Of a stretch of 64,000 nucleotides of DNA, positions 9,483 through 18,700 are shown in pieces (positions within the stretch are counted from its first letter, which is position 1; each line of letters starts with the position of its first letter). Origin of the DNA: Verrucomicrobiota bacterium. Its GTDB lineage: Bacteria; Verrucomicrobiota; Verrucomicrobiia; CAIQCK01. The notes under the pieces are model-generated. The model had not been told where the DNA came from and searched no databases. It saw nothing but the letters and a program-made list of their open reading frames with translations. Location: the NCBI GenBank assembly GCA_026397915.1, contig JAPLTX010000022.1, positions 62,001 through 126,000 of the forward strand, read 5' to 3'. The translations under genes were made by a program, and so were the position numbers.

Positions 9483-10628
9483 ATGAAGCAGCAGCAGACC
9501 AACCATCGTGTGTCCCGTCGCGAATTCATCCAAACCAGCGCCGCCGTTGCGACCGGCGTGGCCGTCGGGCTGAAGCCGACTTACACCATTGCCGCTGGCA
9601 ATCCGAAGCGCGCCGACACCAGCAGGATCCTCAACTACAACCCCGACATGGAATATCGCCTTTGCGGCAAGACTGGCTGGATGATCTCGGCCGCGTGCCT
9701 TGGCGGCCACTGGAAGCGCGTCAACAACATGGTGCCTGGGTTGTTTAAGGGCCAGAGCTGGCTCAGCGCCGATGTGAACAACGCCGACTTCTGCAAGAAC
9801 CGCCGCGACGTCGTCACCCGCTGCATTGAGCGCGGCATCAACTACATTGACTCCTGCACCCATAGCGAAATCGTCACCTACAGCAAGGCCCTCAAAGGCC
9901 GCCGCGACAAGATGCATCTGGGCTGGTCGTGGTATGAGCACGAGGCGCGTCGGCCGGAGTTTCGCAAGGCGGAGAAGCTCATCGAGACGCTCGACGCCAG
10001 CTTCAAGGAAACTGGCGAACAATACGTGGACCTCTGGCGCATCACCTGCATCTCCGGCTCGCGCAAAGGCCCCAACGGCGAGCAGCTCATGGCCCACACC
10101 GAGGAGGAATCCGCGGAGATCGCCAAGGCGCTCGAAATCGCCAAGAAAGCCGGCAAGGCTCGTTGCACCGGCGTTTCCTCGCACGACCGGCCGTGGCTCG
10201 AATACATGATCAAGACCTTCCCGAAGCAGATGGACGCCGTGGTGACGCCTTACACCGCCAAGACGAAAGTGTTGGAGCAAGACAGATTTTTCGAGACGGT
10301 GCAGCAGTGCAACTGTGGCTTTTTCGGCATCAAGCCGTTCGCCGACAACACCCTCTTCAAAGGCAACGGTGCGTTGGACAGCGCGACGGCGGAGGAAGAC
10401 AGCCGTCTCGCCCGCCTCGCCATCCGTTACATCCTCTGCAATCCCGCCATCACCGCGCCCATCCCCGGCATGGCCAACGTGCAACAGGTGGACAACGTCG
10501 CGCTGGCCGTCAAGGAACGCCGCGAACTCGACTCGAAGGAAAAGGCCGAGTTGGACGCTGCGATGGAGCTTGCGTGGACGAAACTCTCGCCTCACTACCA
10601 GTGGTTGAAGAACTGGGAGTATGTGTGA
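9483..10628 (+). CDS. Tat-exported aldo/keto reductase
   Basis: A 381-residue protein; I chose the ATG behind AAAGGAG rather than an in-frame start 75 nt upstream, because it places the Tat motif (VSRREFIQTSAAVATG) near the N-terminus. The mature region is an aldo/keto reductase TIM barrel: RGINYIDSCTHSEIVTYSKA contains the catalytic Asp and Tyr equivalents, and the C-terminal ITAPIPGMANVQQVDN is the typical family cofactor-loop region. It would reduce a carbonyl sugar or oxidise an alcohol using NAD(P)H, which must be carried through the Tat system with the folded protein. Its stop overlaps a possible start of the downstream cytochrome. Confidence 0.85.
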   Translation: MKQQQTNHRVSRREFIQTSAAVATGVAVGLKPTYTIAAGNPKRADTSRILNYNPDMEYRLCGKTGWMISAACLGGHWKRVNNMVPGLFKGQSWLSADVNNADFCKNRRDVVTRCIERGINYIDSCTHSEIVTYSKALKGRRDKMHLGWSWYEHEARRPEFRKAEKLIETLDASFKETGEQYVDLWRITCISGSRKGPNGEQLMAHTEEESAEIAKALEIAKKAGKARCTGVSSHDRPWLEYMIKTFPKQMDAVVTPYTAKTKVLEQDRFFETVQQCNCGFFGIKPFADNTLFKGNGALDSATAEEDSRLARLAIRYILCNPAITAPIPGMANVQQVDNVALAVKERRELDSKEKAELDAAMELAWTKLSPHYQWLKNWEYV

Positions 10629-10656
10629 TTGTGGAATGCGGCATTCAGATTGCGGA

Positions 10657-11181
10657 ATGAAGCGGTTGAGAATCGCTGTCTGCATCGTCACGATCGCGCT
10701 TGCCATGACCGTGCTGGCCGCGCCGCCGTCATTGAAGGTGGACAAGTCCGCGCCGTTGCTGCTCGACGACGCGCCTGCTGCCAAAACAGCGCCGGCTTTG
10801 CCAAAGCTCATCTGCTATGACTGCCACGGCAACTTCCGTGAAGAGCTGCTCGCGCTCAAGCACGCGAACAACAAAATCACCTGCGTGACGTGTCACGGTG
10901 ACTCGTCGGCCCACGCCAGCGACGAAGGCAACATCACGCCGCCCGAAGTGATGTATGCGCGCGATGCCATTGCGAAGAAATGCCAGAGTTGCCACAAGGA
11001 GCACACCGCGTCCGCCGCCGCCGTCGCCGCCCGCCGGCAGGAGCGTGGTTTGCAGACGATGGAAGCCAAGGACCTCGTCTGCACCGATTGCCACGGCAAA
11101 CACCGCATGAACGTGCGGGTCATCCACTGGGATAAGAACACAGGCAAGCTTCTCGGCGGCGGGAAAAAGCGCGCGGAGTGA
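10657..11181 (+). CDS. Small exported tetraheme c-type cytochrome
   Basis: A 174-residue protein with a Sec signal (MKRLRIAVCIVTIALAM...). An ATG 36 nt upstream overlaps the preceding stop and would add 12 residues; the chosen start gives the better signal peptide. Four CxxCH sites are present: CYDCH at 53, CVTCH at 76, CQSCH at 109 and CTDCH at 142, with extra histidines that could be axial ligands, giving a short multiheme cytochrome resembling the c3/NrfH-like doubled-CxxCH type. It is a plausible electron acceptor or donor for exported redox enzymes encoded next to it; this pairing is inferred from gene order only. Confidence 0.85.
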   Translation: MKRLRIAVCIVTIALAMTVLAAPPSLKVDKSAPLLLDDAPAAKTAPALPKLICYDCHGNFREELLALKHANNKITCVTCHGDSSAHASDEGNITPPEVMYARDAIAKKCQSCHKEHTASAAAVAARRQERGLQTMEAKDLVCTDCHGKHRMNVRVIHWDKNTGKLLGGGKKRAE

Positions 11182-11260
11182 TCGTTTGCAGCGCCGCCTT
11201 CGCGTTTCCGGCTGTCGAAAAAATTCGACGCCATTGCACGGCTCATGTAAGAAGCAGCCC

Positions 11261-12160
11261 ATGAATCCGAAAAACCTGCTGACGGAACTCTCCGCCCGAC
11301 CCCTTCTCTGCGACGGCGCCATGGGCACCCAATTGATCGCCGCCGGTCTCGCGCCTGGCGACTGTGGCATGGTGTGGTGCGTTGAGAAACCCGAAGTCGT
11401 CGAAGGCGTGCATCGCCGCTATCGCAGCGCCGGTTGCGACCTCATCACGAGCAACTCTTTCGGTGGCTGCGTCACTAATCTAGTCTCCCATAACCTGCAA
11501 TCGCGCGCCGACGGACTCAACCGCGCCGCCGCGCAGGTCGCGGGCCGCGCGGCCGGCGACAGCGGCTGGGTGCTCGCCGACATCGGGCCGTTCGGCGGAT
11601 TCCTAGAGCCGCTCGGCGAAATGACCGCTGACGAATTGCTCAAGCTCTTCGTGCAGCAATCCGTAGCGCTCAAGTCTGGCGGTGCCGACGCCGCGCTCAT
11701 CGAGACGATGACTGATCCAGCCGAGGTGATTGTCGCAGTAAAAGCAGCGAAGCAGGTCGCCAACTGGCCCGTGATCGCGACCTACGCGTTCGACCGCGGC
11801 AACGGGAAGAATTACCGCACAATGATGGGCACCACCGTCGAGGTGGCGATGAAGGAAACCATCGCCGCCGGCGCGGACGTTGTCGGCGCCAACTGTGGCA
11901 CCGCGATGAACCTTGACGATTACGCGCGGCTCGCCGAGCAGATGGTGCGCGCCGCCGGCAAGACGCCCGTCATCATTCAGCCGAACGCCGGCGCGCCGCA
12001 GAACGTCGGCGGCAAGGACATCTACCCCGCAACGCCCGCTGAGATGGCCGAACTGGTGCCAACTCTGCTCGCCGCTGGCGTGCGGATCATCGGCGGTTGC
12101 TGCGGCACCTCACCCGACCACCTGCGCGCGATGGGCGAAGCGTTGCGAAAGAAATCGTAG
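11261..12160 (+). CDS. Homocysteine S-methyltransferase-family protein (MetH N-domain/BhmT-like)
   Basis: A 299-residue single-domain protein. The ATG start gives the typical N-terminus with LLCDGAMGTQLIAAGL; an upstream TTG extension has no support. The family binds zinc through three cysteines, seen here as the Cys in VGANCG and the pair in GGCCGTSPDHLRAM, and transfers a methyl group to homocysteine from methylcobalamin, betaine or S-methylmethionine. It has only the homocysteine domain, so if it works in methionine synthesis it needs a separate methyl-donor partner. It has no signal peptide and is cytoplasmic, unlike its upstream neighbours. No SAM-type riboswitch is visible in the 79-nt gap before it. 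Confidence 0.85.
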   Translation: MNPKNLLTELSARPLLCDGAMGTQLIAAGLAPGDCGMVWCVEKPEVVEGVHRRYRSAGCDLITSNSFGGCVTNLVSHNLQSRADGLNRAAAQVAGRAAGDSGWVLADIGPFGGFLEPLGEMTADELLKLFVQQSVALKSGGADAALIETMTDPAEVIVAVKAAKQVANWPVIATYAFDRGNGKNYRTMMGTTVEVAMKETIAAGADVVGANCGTAMNLDDYARLAEQMVRAAGKTPVIIQPNAGAPQNVGGKDIYPATPAEMAELVPTLLAAGVRIIGGCCGTSPDHLRAMGEALRKKS

Positions 12161-12255
12161 GCCAAACACTCCTGTCTGGCCCACGTCAACGCGCGAACTC
12201 TCAACTTTTGGCGTTTCTTTGCAGCCGGCATCGCTAGAATGCGCGGCGAGAAATC

Positions 12256-12918
12256 ATGTCCGACAAGAACCAATTCAGACACCCGATGGCGGCTTACGTT
12301 GCGCCGTTTGTGACTTACCTGGTGTTTTTGATGATGGAACAGGCCGGCGTTGCGTCGGTGTTCGTGCTTTATCCGATCAAGACGCTTGCCGTCGTGGCGG
12401 TGCTGGTCTGGGCGTGGCGCTGCGTGCGCGAGGATTTGCGCGAGCGGCGCGGACTGATGTTCGGCGCGCTGATCGGCATCCTCGCACTCGGCATCTGGAT
12501 CGGGCCGGAACTGCTGAAGATAACCAAGACCGATTTCACTGTCGGCGGCTTTAACCCGACCACGCTCGACGCTCCGCGCTCCACGCTCGCGATCATTTCC
12601 CGCGTCGCTGGCGCAGTGCTGGTGGTGCCGATCATGGAAGAGCTGTTCTGGCGCGGCTGGATGATCCGCTGGTTGATAAAGCCGGATTTCCGCAGTGTGC
12701 CGCTCGGCGCTTTCACGTGGGAATCGTTCGGCATCACGGTCCTGATGTTCGGCATCGAACACAACATGCTCTGGCACGTCGGCATGATCACCGGCGTGCT
12801 CTACAACTGGATTCTCTACCGCACCAAGTCGCTCTGGGCCTGCATCCTCGCCCACGCTGTCACCAACTTGCTGCTGGCCATCTACATCCTGACCACCGGC
12901 AAATGGTGCTATTGGTGA
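12256..12918 (+). CDS. CPBP-family intramembrane metalloprotease (CAAX protease-related)
   Basis: A 220-residue polytopic membrane protein with the CPBP/Abi motifs in order: EELFWRGWMIRW, FGIEHNMLW and ILAHAVTNLLLAIY, giving the Glu-Glu and two His residues of the intramembrane glutamic-type site. The length and the extended MMEQAG... N-terminus resemble the CAAX-protease-related subfamily found with exosortase/PEP-CTERM systems, but no exosortase gene is in view, so that role is only possible. The last 10 bases overlap the convergent glycosyltransferase gene. Confidence 0.8.
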   Translation: MSDKNQFRHPMAAYVAPFVTYLVFLMMEQAGVASVFVLYPIKTLAVVAVLVWAWRCVREDLRERRGLMFGALIGILALGIWIGPELLKITKTDFTVGGFNPTTLDAPRSTLAIISRVAGAVLVVPIMEELFWRGWMIRWLIKPDFRSVPLGAFTWESFGITVLMFGIEHNMLWHVGMITGVLYNWILYRTKSLWACILAHAVTNLLLAIYILTTGKWCYW

Positions 12919-14675
12919 GCCGCCACATGGCGGTAAATCCGCACGAGCCGGCCTGAAAACGACAGCGGCGTTGGCGGCTGCGTCCGCTCCGGCGGGAAAC
13001 TCGCCATCAACTCAACTCCTTCGGATGTTCCTGGCTTCGCGTGGTCTTCGACACGCACGGTGAACTCGTGCGCCACTTTCGGATCGCTTACCAGCCGCAC
13101 GCGGCTGAAGTCGAACGCCGGCATCTCGTAAGGCCCCGGCGATTTCGGCGTTGCCACAGCGCAACCGGCTGGCAACTCATGATTGATGAACTCGCCCGCG
13201 TCGTCCCGCGACGAGAGCGTGAAACTCACCAGATACACTGCCGTCGCGATAACACACGCCAGCGCAATGAGCGCCGCCGCCCCTCCTCGTGCCCAGCGTG
13301 GCCATGCACCGGTCAGCGCCACCGCGATGAACAGGCAGAGCAGTGGCAGCACAAACATCGCAAAACGGATGCTCAACGCTTCGCCCGCGTCGGAGCCGGC
13401 CAGCCACGCGCTGAACAACAGTCCCGCAGCCGCGTAGCTCACCAGCGCGCGGCCCGCGGCAGACCCCGTCCACAGCGTCACCGCGCCGAACACCGCCGCG
13501 CCACCGCCGATCAATCCGAGGGCGCTGGACAGCGGTCCGATGCAAAACATGAAGATGTTCTCCGCGCCCGCCAGCGGCGCGCGGAATTGCCTGAAGCGTG
13601 CCAGTTCCTCGCGCAAGACGTCGAGGTTGGTCCAGCAGTAAGGATTCAACGCCAGATAAAACGCCGCCGCCATCAACAGCGCCAACCCCAACGGACGTGC
13701 CACAGCAGCGCAGAGCTTCGCGAACAGGCTGAAGCCCGCCCTCCAACCGCTGGCCCGTTGGAGTTCAGGCTTCAGCCTGTCTTCCGAGTTGAACCAAACG
13801 GAGAGCGCCACTGCCGGTAGCGTGAGGAAACTCACCGCTGCGTTCAACGCGCATGCCGCCGCCGCCCCAGTCGCAGCCGCTGCGCCAAGCCAGCAACGCA
13901 GACTCGGCTCGTTTGCTGTTCGCCACGCCAGCCACGCCGCCAGCGTTCCGTAGAAAGCTGCCGGCAGATGCGGATTGATGACGTGCGAGAACGCAAGCGA
14001 AGGCTGCGACAGCAGCCACATCAACGTCGCCACCCAACCGCAGAGACTGCCCAGCCTGTAGCGGCGGTCTCTGACCGCCGGTTGTTCCGCGTCATGCTCC
14101 GGGCCGCGGCGGTCAGAGACCGCCGCTACAGCGCGGCCGAACATGAAGAGCAACACGGCAATGCCAACGTTATAGAGCACCATCAGCAGTCGGCCGGCGA
14201 CGTAGAGACCGGCGATGTGTTTGGGATGGTCGGCGTAGTGCGTGACGTCGCTTGCGATGCGGCCGAAGCCAAGCGCGTGCGCCAACGTCATCACGGCGCC
14301 GGTGCCATAGACGTGCAAACCGCCGTATTCGACCATGCGCGGGTTGAAGTCGAACTGACGCGGCCGCATCTTCGCCAGCGCCATCAACGTGAGCGGTTCG
14401 TCCGGCGAATCGGAGAAGAGCAGATAGCGCCGCACCAGTCGTGGCAGATCGAACTGTTCCTCGGCGGGCTGAGTTGCGAGGATGGCGGCGTGACCGCGGC
14501 GTGTTTCCAGTTCGCGCGAAGTCCGTGCGGCAAGCTCGGCGCGGGTTCTAGTCACGCTTTCGCCGAGCAACGCCACGCGCCGCGCCGAAGGCAGGCCCCA
14601 GCCGATGCCGGTGAAGCCGAGCGCCAAACCGATGACGGCGATGGCGATGAGGCTAAGCCAGTCTCTTGTCTTCAT
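12909..14675 (-). CDS. GT-C (GT39/ArnT-like) membrane glycosyltransferase carrying repeat-encoded insertions
   Basis: A 588-residue polytopic protein with an N-terminal anchor (MKTRDWLSLIAIAVIG) and about ten hydrophobic segments, in the style of family 39 lipid-sugar-dependent glycosyltransferases. Two hydrophilic stretches interrupt otherwise continuous membrane helices: AVSDRRGPEHDAEQPAVRDR... and NSEDRLKPELQRASGWRAG. Both are encoded by inverted repeats (see the repeat entries), and removing the first leaves FGRAVA joined to GSLCGWVATLMW, a natural helix. The start overlaps the end of the upstream GT-C gene by 23 nt, implying translational coupling. Donor and acceptor are unknown. No clear DxD-type motif can be assigned with confidence. 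Confidence 0.65.
   Translation of the reverse strand: MKTRDWLSLIAIAVIGLALGFTGIGWGLPSARRVALLGESVTRTRAELAARTSRELETRRGHAAILATQPAEEQFDLPRLVRRYLLFSDSPDEPLTLMALAKMRPRQFDFNPRMVEYGGLHVYGTGAVMTLAHALGFGRIASDVTHYADHPKHIAGLYVAGRLLMVLYNVGIAVLLFMFGRAVAAVSDRRGPEHDAEQPAVRDRRYRLGSLCGWVATLMWLLSQPSLAFSHVINPHLPAAFYGTLAAWLAWRTANEPSLRCWLGAAAATGAAAACALNAAVSFLTLPAVALSVWFNSEDRLKPELQRASGWRAGFSLFAKLCAAVARPLGLALLMAAAFYLALNPYCWTNLDVLREELARFRQFRAPLAGAENIFMFCIGPLSSALGLIGGGAAVFGAVTLWTGSAAGRALVSYAAAGLLFSAWLAGSDAGEALSIRFAMFVLPLLCLFIAVALTGAWPRWARGGAAALIALACVIATAVYLVSFTLSSRDDAGEFINHELPAGCAVATPKSPGPYEMPAFDFSRVRLVSDPKVAHEFTVRVEDHAKPGTSEGVELMASFPPERTQPPTPLSFSGRLVRIYRHVAAHQ
13724..13780. repeat. 24-nt inverted repeat inside the GT-C gene (3 mismatches, 9-nt loop)
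   Basis: The left arm begins ACAGGCTGAAGCC and the right arm ends GGCTTCAGCCTGT; the arms pair over 24 nt with three mismatches in the middle and a 9-nt loop. The repeat is read through in frame and encodes the hydrophilic NSEDRLKPELQ... stretch. Its arm length equals that of the other inverted repeat 280 bp away in the same gene, although the sequences differ. It looks like an interspersed repeat of the REP/BIME class inserted into a tolerant loop. Confidence 0.65.
14057..14130. repeat. Perfect 24-bp inverted repeat (BIME-like) inside the GT-C gene
   Basis: The 24-nt left arm (TGTAGCGGCGG...) is exactly repeated as its reverse complement at the right end, with a 26-nt spacer. Each arm is itself a hairpin: CGGCGGTC pairs with GACCGCCG around a 3-nt TCT or AGA loop. 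Two hairpins in inverted orientation are the definition of a bacterial interspersed mosaic element built from two REPs. It adds roughly 24 residues to the encoded membrane protein without breaking the frame. Confidence 0.8.
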
Positions 14676-15738
14676 AACGAAACGCCGCGGCGGCCATCAC
14701 GCAGACATAAGGCATCACCGGCAGCGCGAAGCGCACGTCGGCGATGACCAGTGCGTGCAGCGCCCATGTGTAGAACACGACCGTAAGCAGTTCGACCGGC
14801 GGCCGACGCCGCACCGCACCAGCCACCGCGAGACCGAGGTAAACCACTTGCAGCAGCGCCACCGCCCACCACACGCGGCCCGACGCGTTGACGAACCAGA
14901 ACATCACGGCCTTGCGCGCCACCATCAGTAGCGTGTGGCCCGGCTCGGCGAGGATGTTTTGCAGCGTAAGCCGGTAGAACAGCCGATCGAGCTGGACAGG
15001 ATTCAGGTCGGCGTGCTCGTTGCGAATGCTATCCAGTTCGGCCTGCCAGAGCGGCTTGTTGGTTTCCCAGTCACCGCGCGTCGGCCACCAGTTGGTGACG
15101 TAGGCAGTGAATCCGCCGCGCTCGGTCGCCACAGGCAACAGTTCACCGGTAACGACGTAGTTGCGGATCGTCCACGGCGCGATGACGGCGAGCATGACGG
15201 CCAGCGTCACCAGATAACTTCTTCGCTGTGGCGATCCCCATCGCCGCAGCAACGGCAGCAGCAGATAGCTCGGTTTGCAGAGGTTGACCAACGCCAGCCC
15301 AGCGCCGGACGCGGCGGGCCGTTGCCAGCACCAAACCGTCGCCGCCAGCAACAGCGTCAGCGCGATCTCCTTGTTCATGAACGCCACGCGCCACCACGCC
15401 AGCGGATACACCGCGTAGAGCCACGCGGCCACCAACGCCGGTTTCTCGCCCCACAGCCGCCGGGCCAGTAGAAACACCAGCCAGACCGTGCCGCAGTCCA
15501 TCAGCGCCTGCGCCAACCGCACCGCTATCAGTGAGCCGCCGCAAGCAGCGACGAAGATCGGATAGACCGGCCCGCGCTCCACATCGCACCATTCGCTGCA
15601 CCAGATGCTTTGCGCGATGGCGGTGTAGTTATCGGCGTCGAAGCGCAGCGCCAAGCGCGGCTCGATGGCGGGCAGCACTGCGAAAACAAAACCGAGCCGC
15701 AATGCCAGCGCGGTCAGCAGTAAAACAGTCAGTCGCAC
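14653..15738 (-). CDS. GT-C membrane glycosyltransferase (ArnT/GT39-like)
   Basis: A 361-residue polytopic protein with an N-terminal membrane segment (MRLTVLLLTALALRLG), then a periplasmic acid-rich loop containing FDADNYTAIAQSIW, the place where GT-C enzymes of the PMT/ArnT type keep their catalytic Asp. The segments LALVNLCKPSYLLLPLLRR and the following helices match dolichyl/undecaprenyl-phosphate-sugar transferases. It overlaps the downstream GT-C gene by 23 nt and follows the rhamnogalacturonan-lyase-like gene by 57 nt. The two transferases may glycosylate a surface polymer or protein; no acceptor can be named. Confidence 0.7.
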   Translation of the reverse strand: MRLTVLLLTALALRLGFVFAVLPAIEPRLALRFDADNYTAIAQSIWCSEWCDVERGPVYPIFVAACGGSLIAVRLAQALMDCGTVWLVFLLARRLWGEKPALVAAWLYAVYPLAWWRVAFMNKEIALTLLLAATVWCWQRPAASGAGLALVNLCKPSYLLLPLLRRWGSPQRRSYLVTLAVMLAVIAPWTIRNYVVTGELLPVATERGGFTAYVTNWWPTRGDWETNKPLWQAELDSIRNEHADLNPVQLDRLFYRLTLQNILAEPGHTLLMVARKAVMFWFVNASGRVWWAVALLQVVYLGLAVAGAVRRRPPVELLTVVFYTWALHALVIADVRFALPVMPYVCVMAAAAFRYEDKRLA

Positions 15739-15795
15739 GGCCGCAGCGTAGCGGGAGAAGACGCCGCGCGCAATCGCTGCATCCCGGCTTTCGAT

Positions 15796-18700
15796 CTACG
15801 GAGCGCGTTTGGCCGGCTCGTCCGCAGGTGGAAGCGTTTCGCGCAATTCCGAAAGCAGGCCGATGAAGTGCGGCGCGACGCGGATGAACTGGCTGAAGCT
15901 CTTGCCCATGCCGCTCATCGCATTGATCGCTGGGTCGGTGCCTTTGGCCAAGTGCTGCGCGAGTTTCGCGTCCGGCTTGCCCGCCTTCTGGCTGAGCCGA
16001 TACGCGTAGCCGATGCCGTCGAAGAGCAGGAAGTTCGACCACGGCCCTTTCGACGACACCGGGCAGCTCGTGTAGCGGAACCCGCCGACGCTTTCCTCCC
16101 ACATGTCATCAATCAGGAAATGCGCGCCCATTGTGATGCTCCGCGCGACGCGCGGGTCGCCAGTTTCGAGGTGATACCATTTCAGGCCCGTCAGGAGCAC
16201 GCCGACCATGAAGCCGGCGTTGCCGTAGTGCGCTGGCTCGCACAGGCAATGGCCTGGCACCATCATCCGCCGCCAGCCGCCGCCGGCGGTGTTGAACTTC
16301 GCTTTCGGCGTCTGCCGCTCCAGCACGCGTTCGACGATGATGCGTGCCGCGTTGAGGTAGAAGGGATCGCCCGTCGCGCGATAGACCGCCATCGTCAGGA
16401 TGAGGTGCCAGCCGGAGTCGCGACAGTTCGAAAAATCGTAGTTCATCATCCGCCAGAAGCCGTAATGATCGGCGATCTTCAGTCCCGTCTCCAACGAACG
16501 CCGGTCGCCGGTCAGGAAGTAGTGCTCCATGTGCCCCTCGCACCACGTGTGCGACACCGTGAAGCCGCCGCGCGCGATGCCTTGGTTGCGGCCGGGCAGA
16601 GGGCTTTGGGCGAGATAATCGCCGACGTGGCCGATGCAGTGCGCATAAACGCAGCCGACGCGTTCGGCCTTGGCGTGATAGTGGACCGTGTCCACGTCGC
16701 GGTTGTGCGTCTCGGCCTCGTCGCCCGCCTGCAGGAACCGCCGGTCTCCGCTGCGCGCAAACTGGAGGAAGAACGCGTGCTGCGTGTCGTATTCGATGTT
16801 GCCCCAGTTGATGATGCGCTCGCCCCACCAATCGCCGAAGTTGAACTGGCCAAACTCGCGGTTGCGTTCGCGGTTCTTGAGATAAGCATCGAGCGTCTCG
16901 GCCACTTTCTTATCGTAATCGCTCACCACAGCCCGCCGCGCATCGGCCACCGTCAGTTCGCCAAGTGCGCCGGAGTCCGCATACCAGCGTGGCGGCGCGG
17001 CAGCGAACAGCGACCGATCCAGCGGCGGTGCGCTGCCGTCGAGACCGAGCCAGACCTCGTGGGTCTTGGTCATGCCCTGCCTGAGCTTGTAGCCGCCTCC
17101 GTCAAACCAATAGTAGAGCTTGTGCCAGTCGTGGTTCTTCTTGTTCGACAAATCATACTCGTCAGCCTTGAGCTGCGGCATCAGCCAGAGCGTCGCGCCG
17201 GCCGGCCCGACTTCAAGATCCTTCGGATAGTTCTGCCAGAAGTCGCGCACGAACACCGGCCCGACCGCGCCGCTGAACCGTTTGCCGCCGCCATCCGATG
17301 ACTCGAAGCGGTTGTCCGTGTGCTGCCGCACGAAGCGCGTCGAGCTGCGCTGAGCCGGAAGCCGCCACGCCAGACTGCGGATCGTGGTGAACTCGTTCGT
17401 GGACTCGCTGTGGCCGATCGTCAGCAACACGCGCACCCACGGCAGGCCGGGATAGACATGCACGCGCGCGTCGTAGGCGAACGCTGACTCGCCAACCTTC
17501 CCCGACGTATGCAAACCGCGACGCAAACCACCGCCGTCCTCCTGCGCCAGCCCCGTGACGCCCGCCTTGTATTCCTTGCCCGCAGCATCGGCGAGGAGCA
17601 ACTCTCCGCAATCCGGCATCGCCGCTTCCCGCTTCGGCTCGTCTCGTGAGACCTTCGGTCCGAACTCCAGCGTGTAATCCGCCGCGCCGCCGCTGTGGCG
17701 GAAGTCCAGCAGCACCCACTTCACGCTGCCGTCGGCCCAGCGGCCCGTCACTGCCGCTTGCAACGGCACAACCTCGCCTTTCGCGTCAAGCAACTGGACG
17801 TTGCGCGCCGAGCCGAGCGCACCTTTCGGGAACGGCACGCCGCTGGTCACTGGCCAGTCGCGCAGCTTGTCGGCGACTTCCACCGGCGGCTCCACCCGCA
17901 ACGTCACGCGGCCACTCTGCTTCGTGCGCGGCTCGCCGAATGGCTTCCACGTCAGCTTGCGCCAAGCCGTGGCAACCTCGCGCCCATCGCGGGCCATCGC
18001 TGTGATGCGGTAGCGCGCCGAATCGCCGGGCTTCATCCCCGGCAGCGCCACGCGATGGTTCTGCGTCGCCAGCGGTTCGACGATCTTCTGGCCGTCGCCA
18101 AGCTCGACAGTGCATTGCGTTGCCCACGTCGTGATCCACGTCAGCCGGTTCTCCGTCGCCACGACTTCATGGAATTCGTAGAGAGGCGGGCGCGCCTTCG
18201 GCTTGTCTCGCAGCAGCAGCAGGTCTTCAGTGCGATAAGCAGCGCCGACGCCCAGCGCGCGCAGTTGGATGCTGTCGCCGGGCTTCAGTGCGACCGGCTC
18301 GGAAAGGAAGAAGAGATGTTGATTATTGTCGTCGAGGTCGGCCACCGCCACGCCGCGGCGCTTGCCGTTGACATGGACGGCTATCCGCTCGCTGCCGGCG
18401 CTGTCGTAGAAGATGAAGCCGATGTAGAACCGGCCCGACGCTCTCGCCGGCACGGTGGCGGTGATGGTGCCCGTGCCCGGCCCGCGCAACGCGCAGTCGG
18501 CACGATACTCGCTGTGGTCGAAGCGGAAACCGTCGAGCTTGCAGTCGCGAATCCAGATGGGGACGTTCTTCGGGTCGTCAGTGAGCGCGGTGATCCGTTC
18601 CAAGCCCCAGGTCTGCTCCACGCCGACGCTCGCGGTAAGGTCGCTGTCGAGCTGGAGCTTCGGCCGCGCGCTGGTCGGCGGCCCCTTCGCCTCGAAGTAG

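Noticed and set aside
11186..11260. TTG-initiated N-terminal extension of the homocysteine methyltransferase
   Set aside because: The extension is basic and unlike the family; the ATG gives the expected N-terminus.
12212..12241. TAGAAT -10-like box before the CPBP protease gene
   Set aside because: No acceptable -35 hexamer at 16-18 nt spacing.
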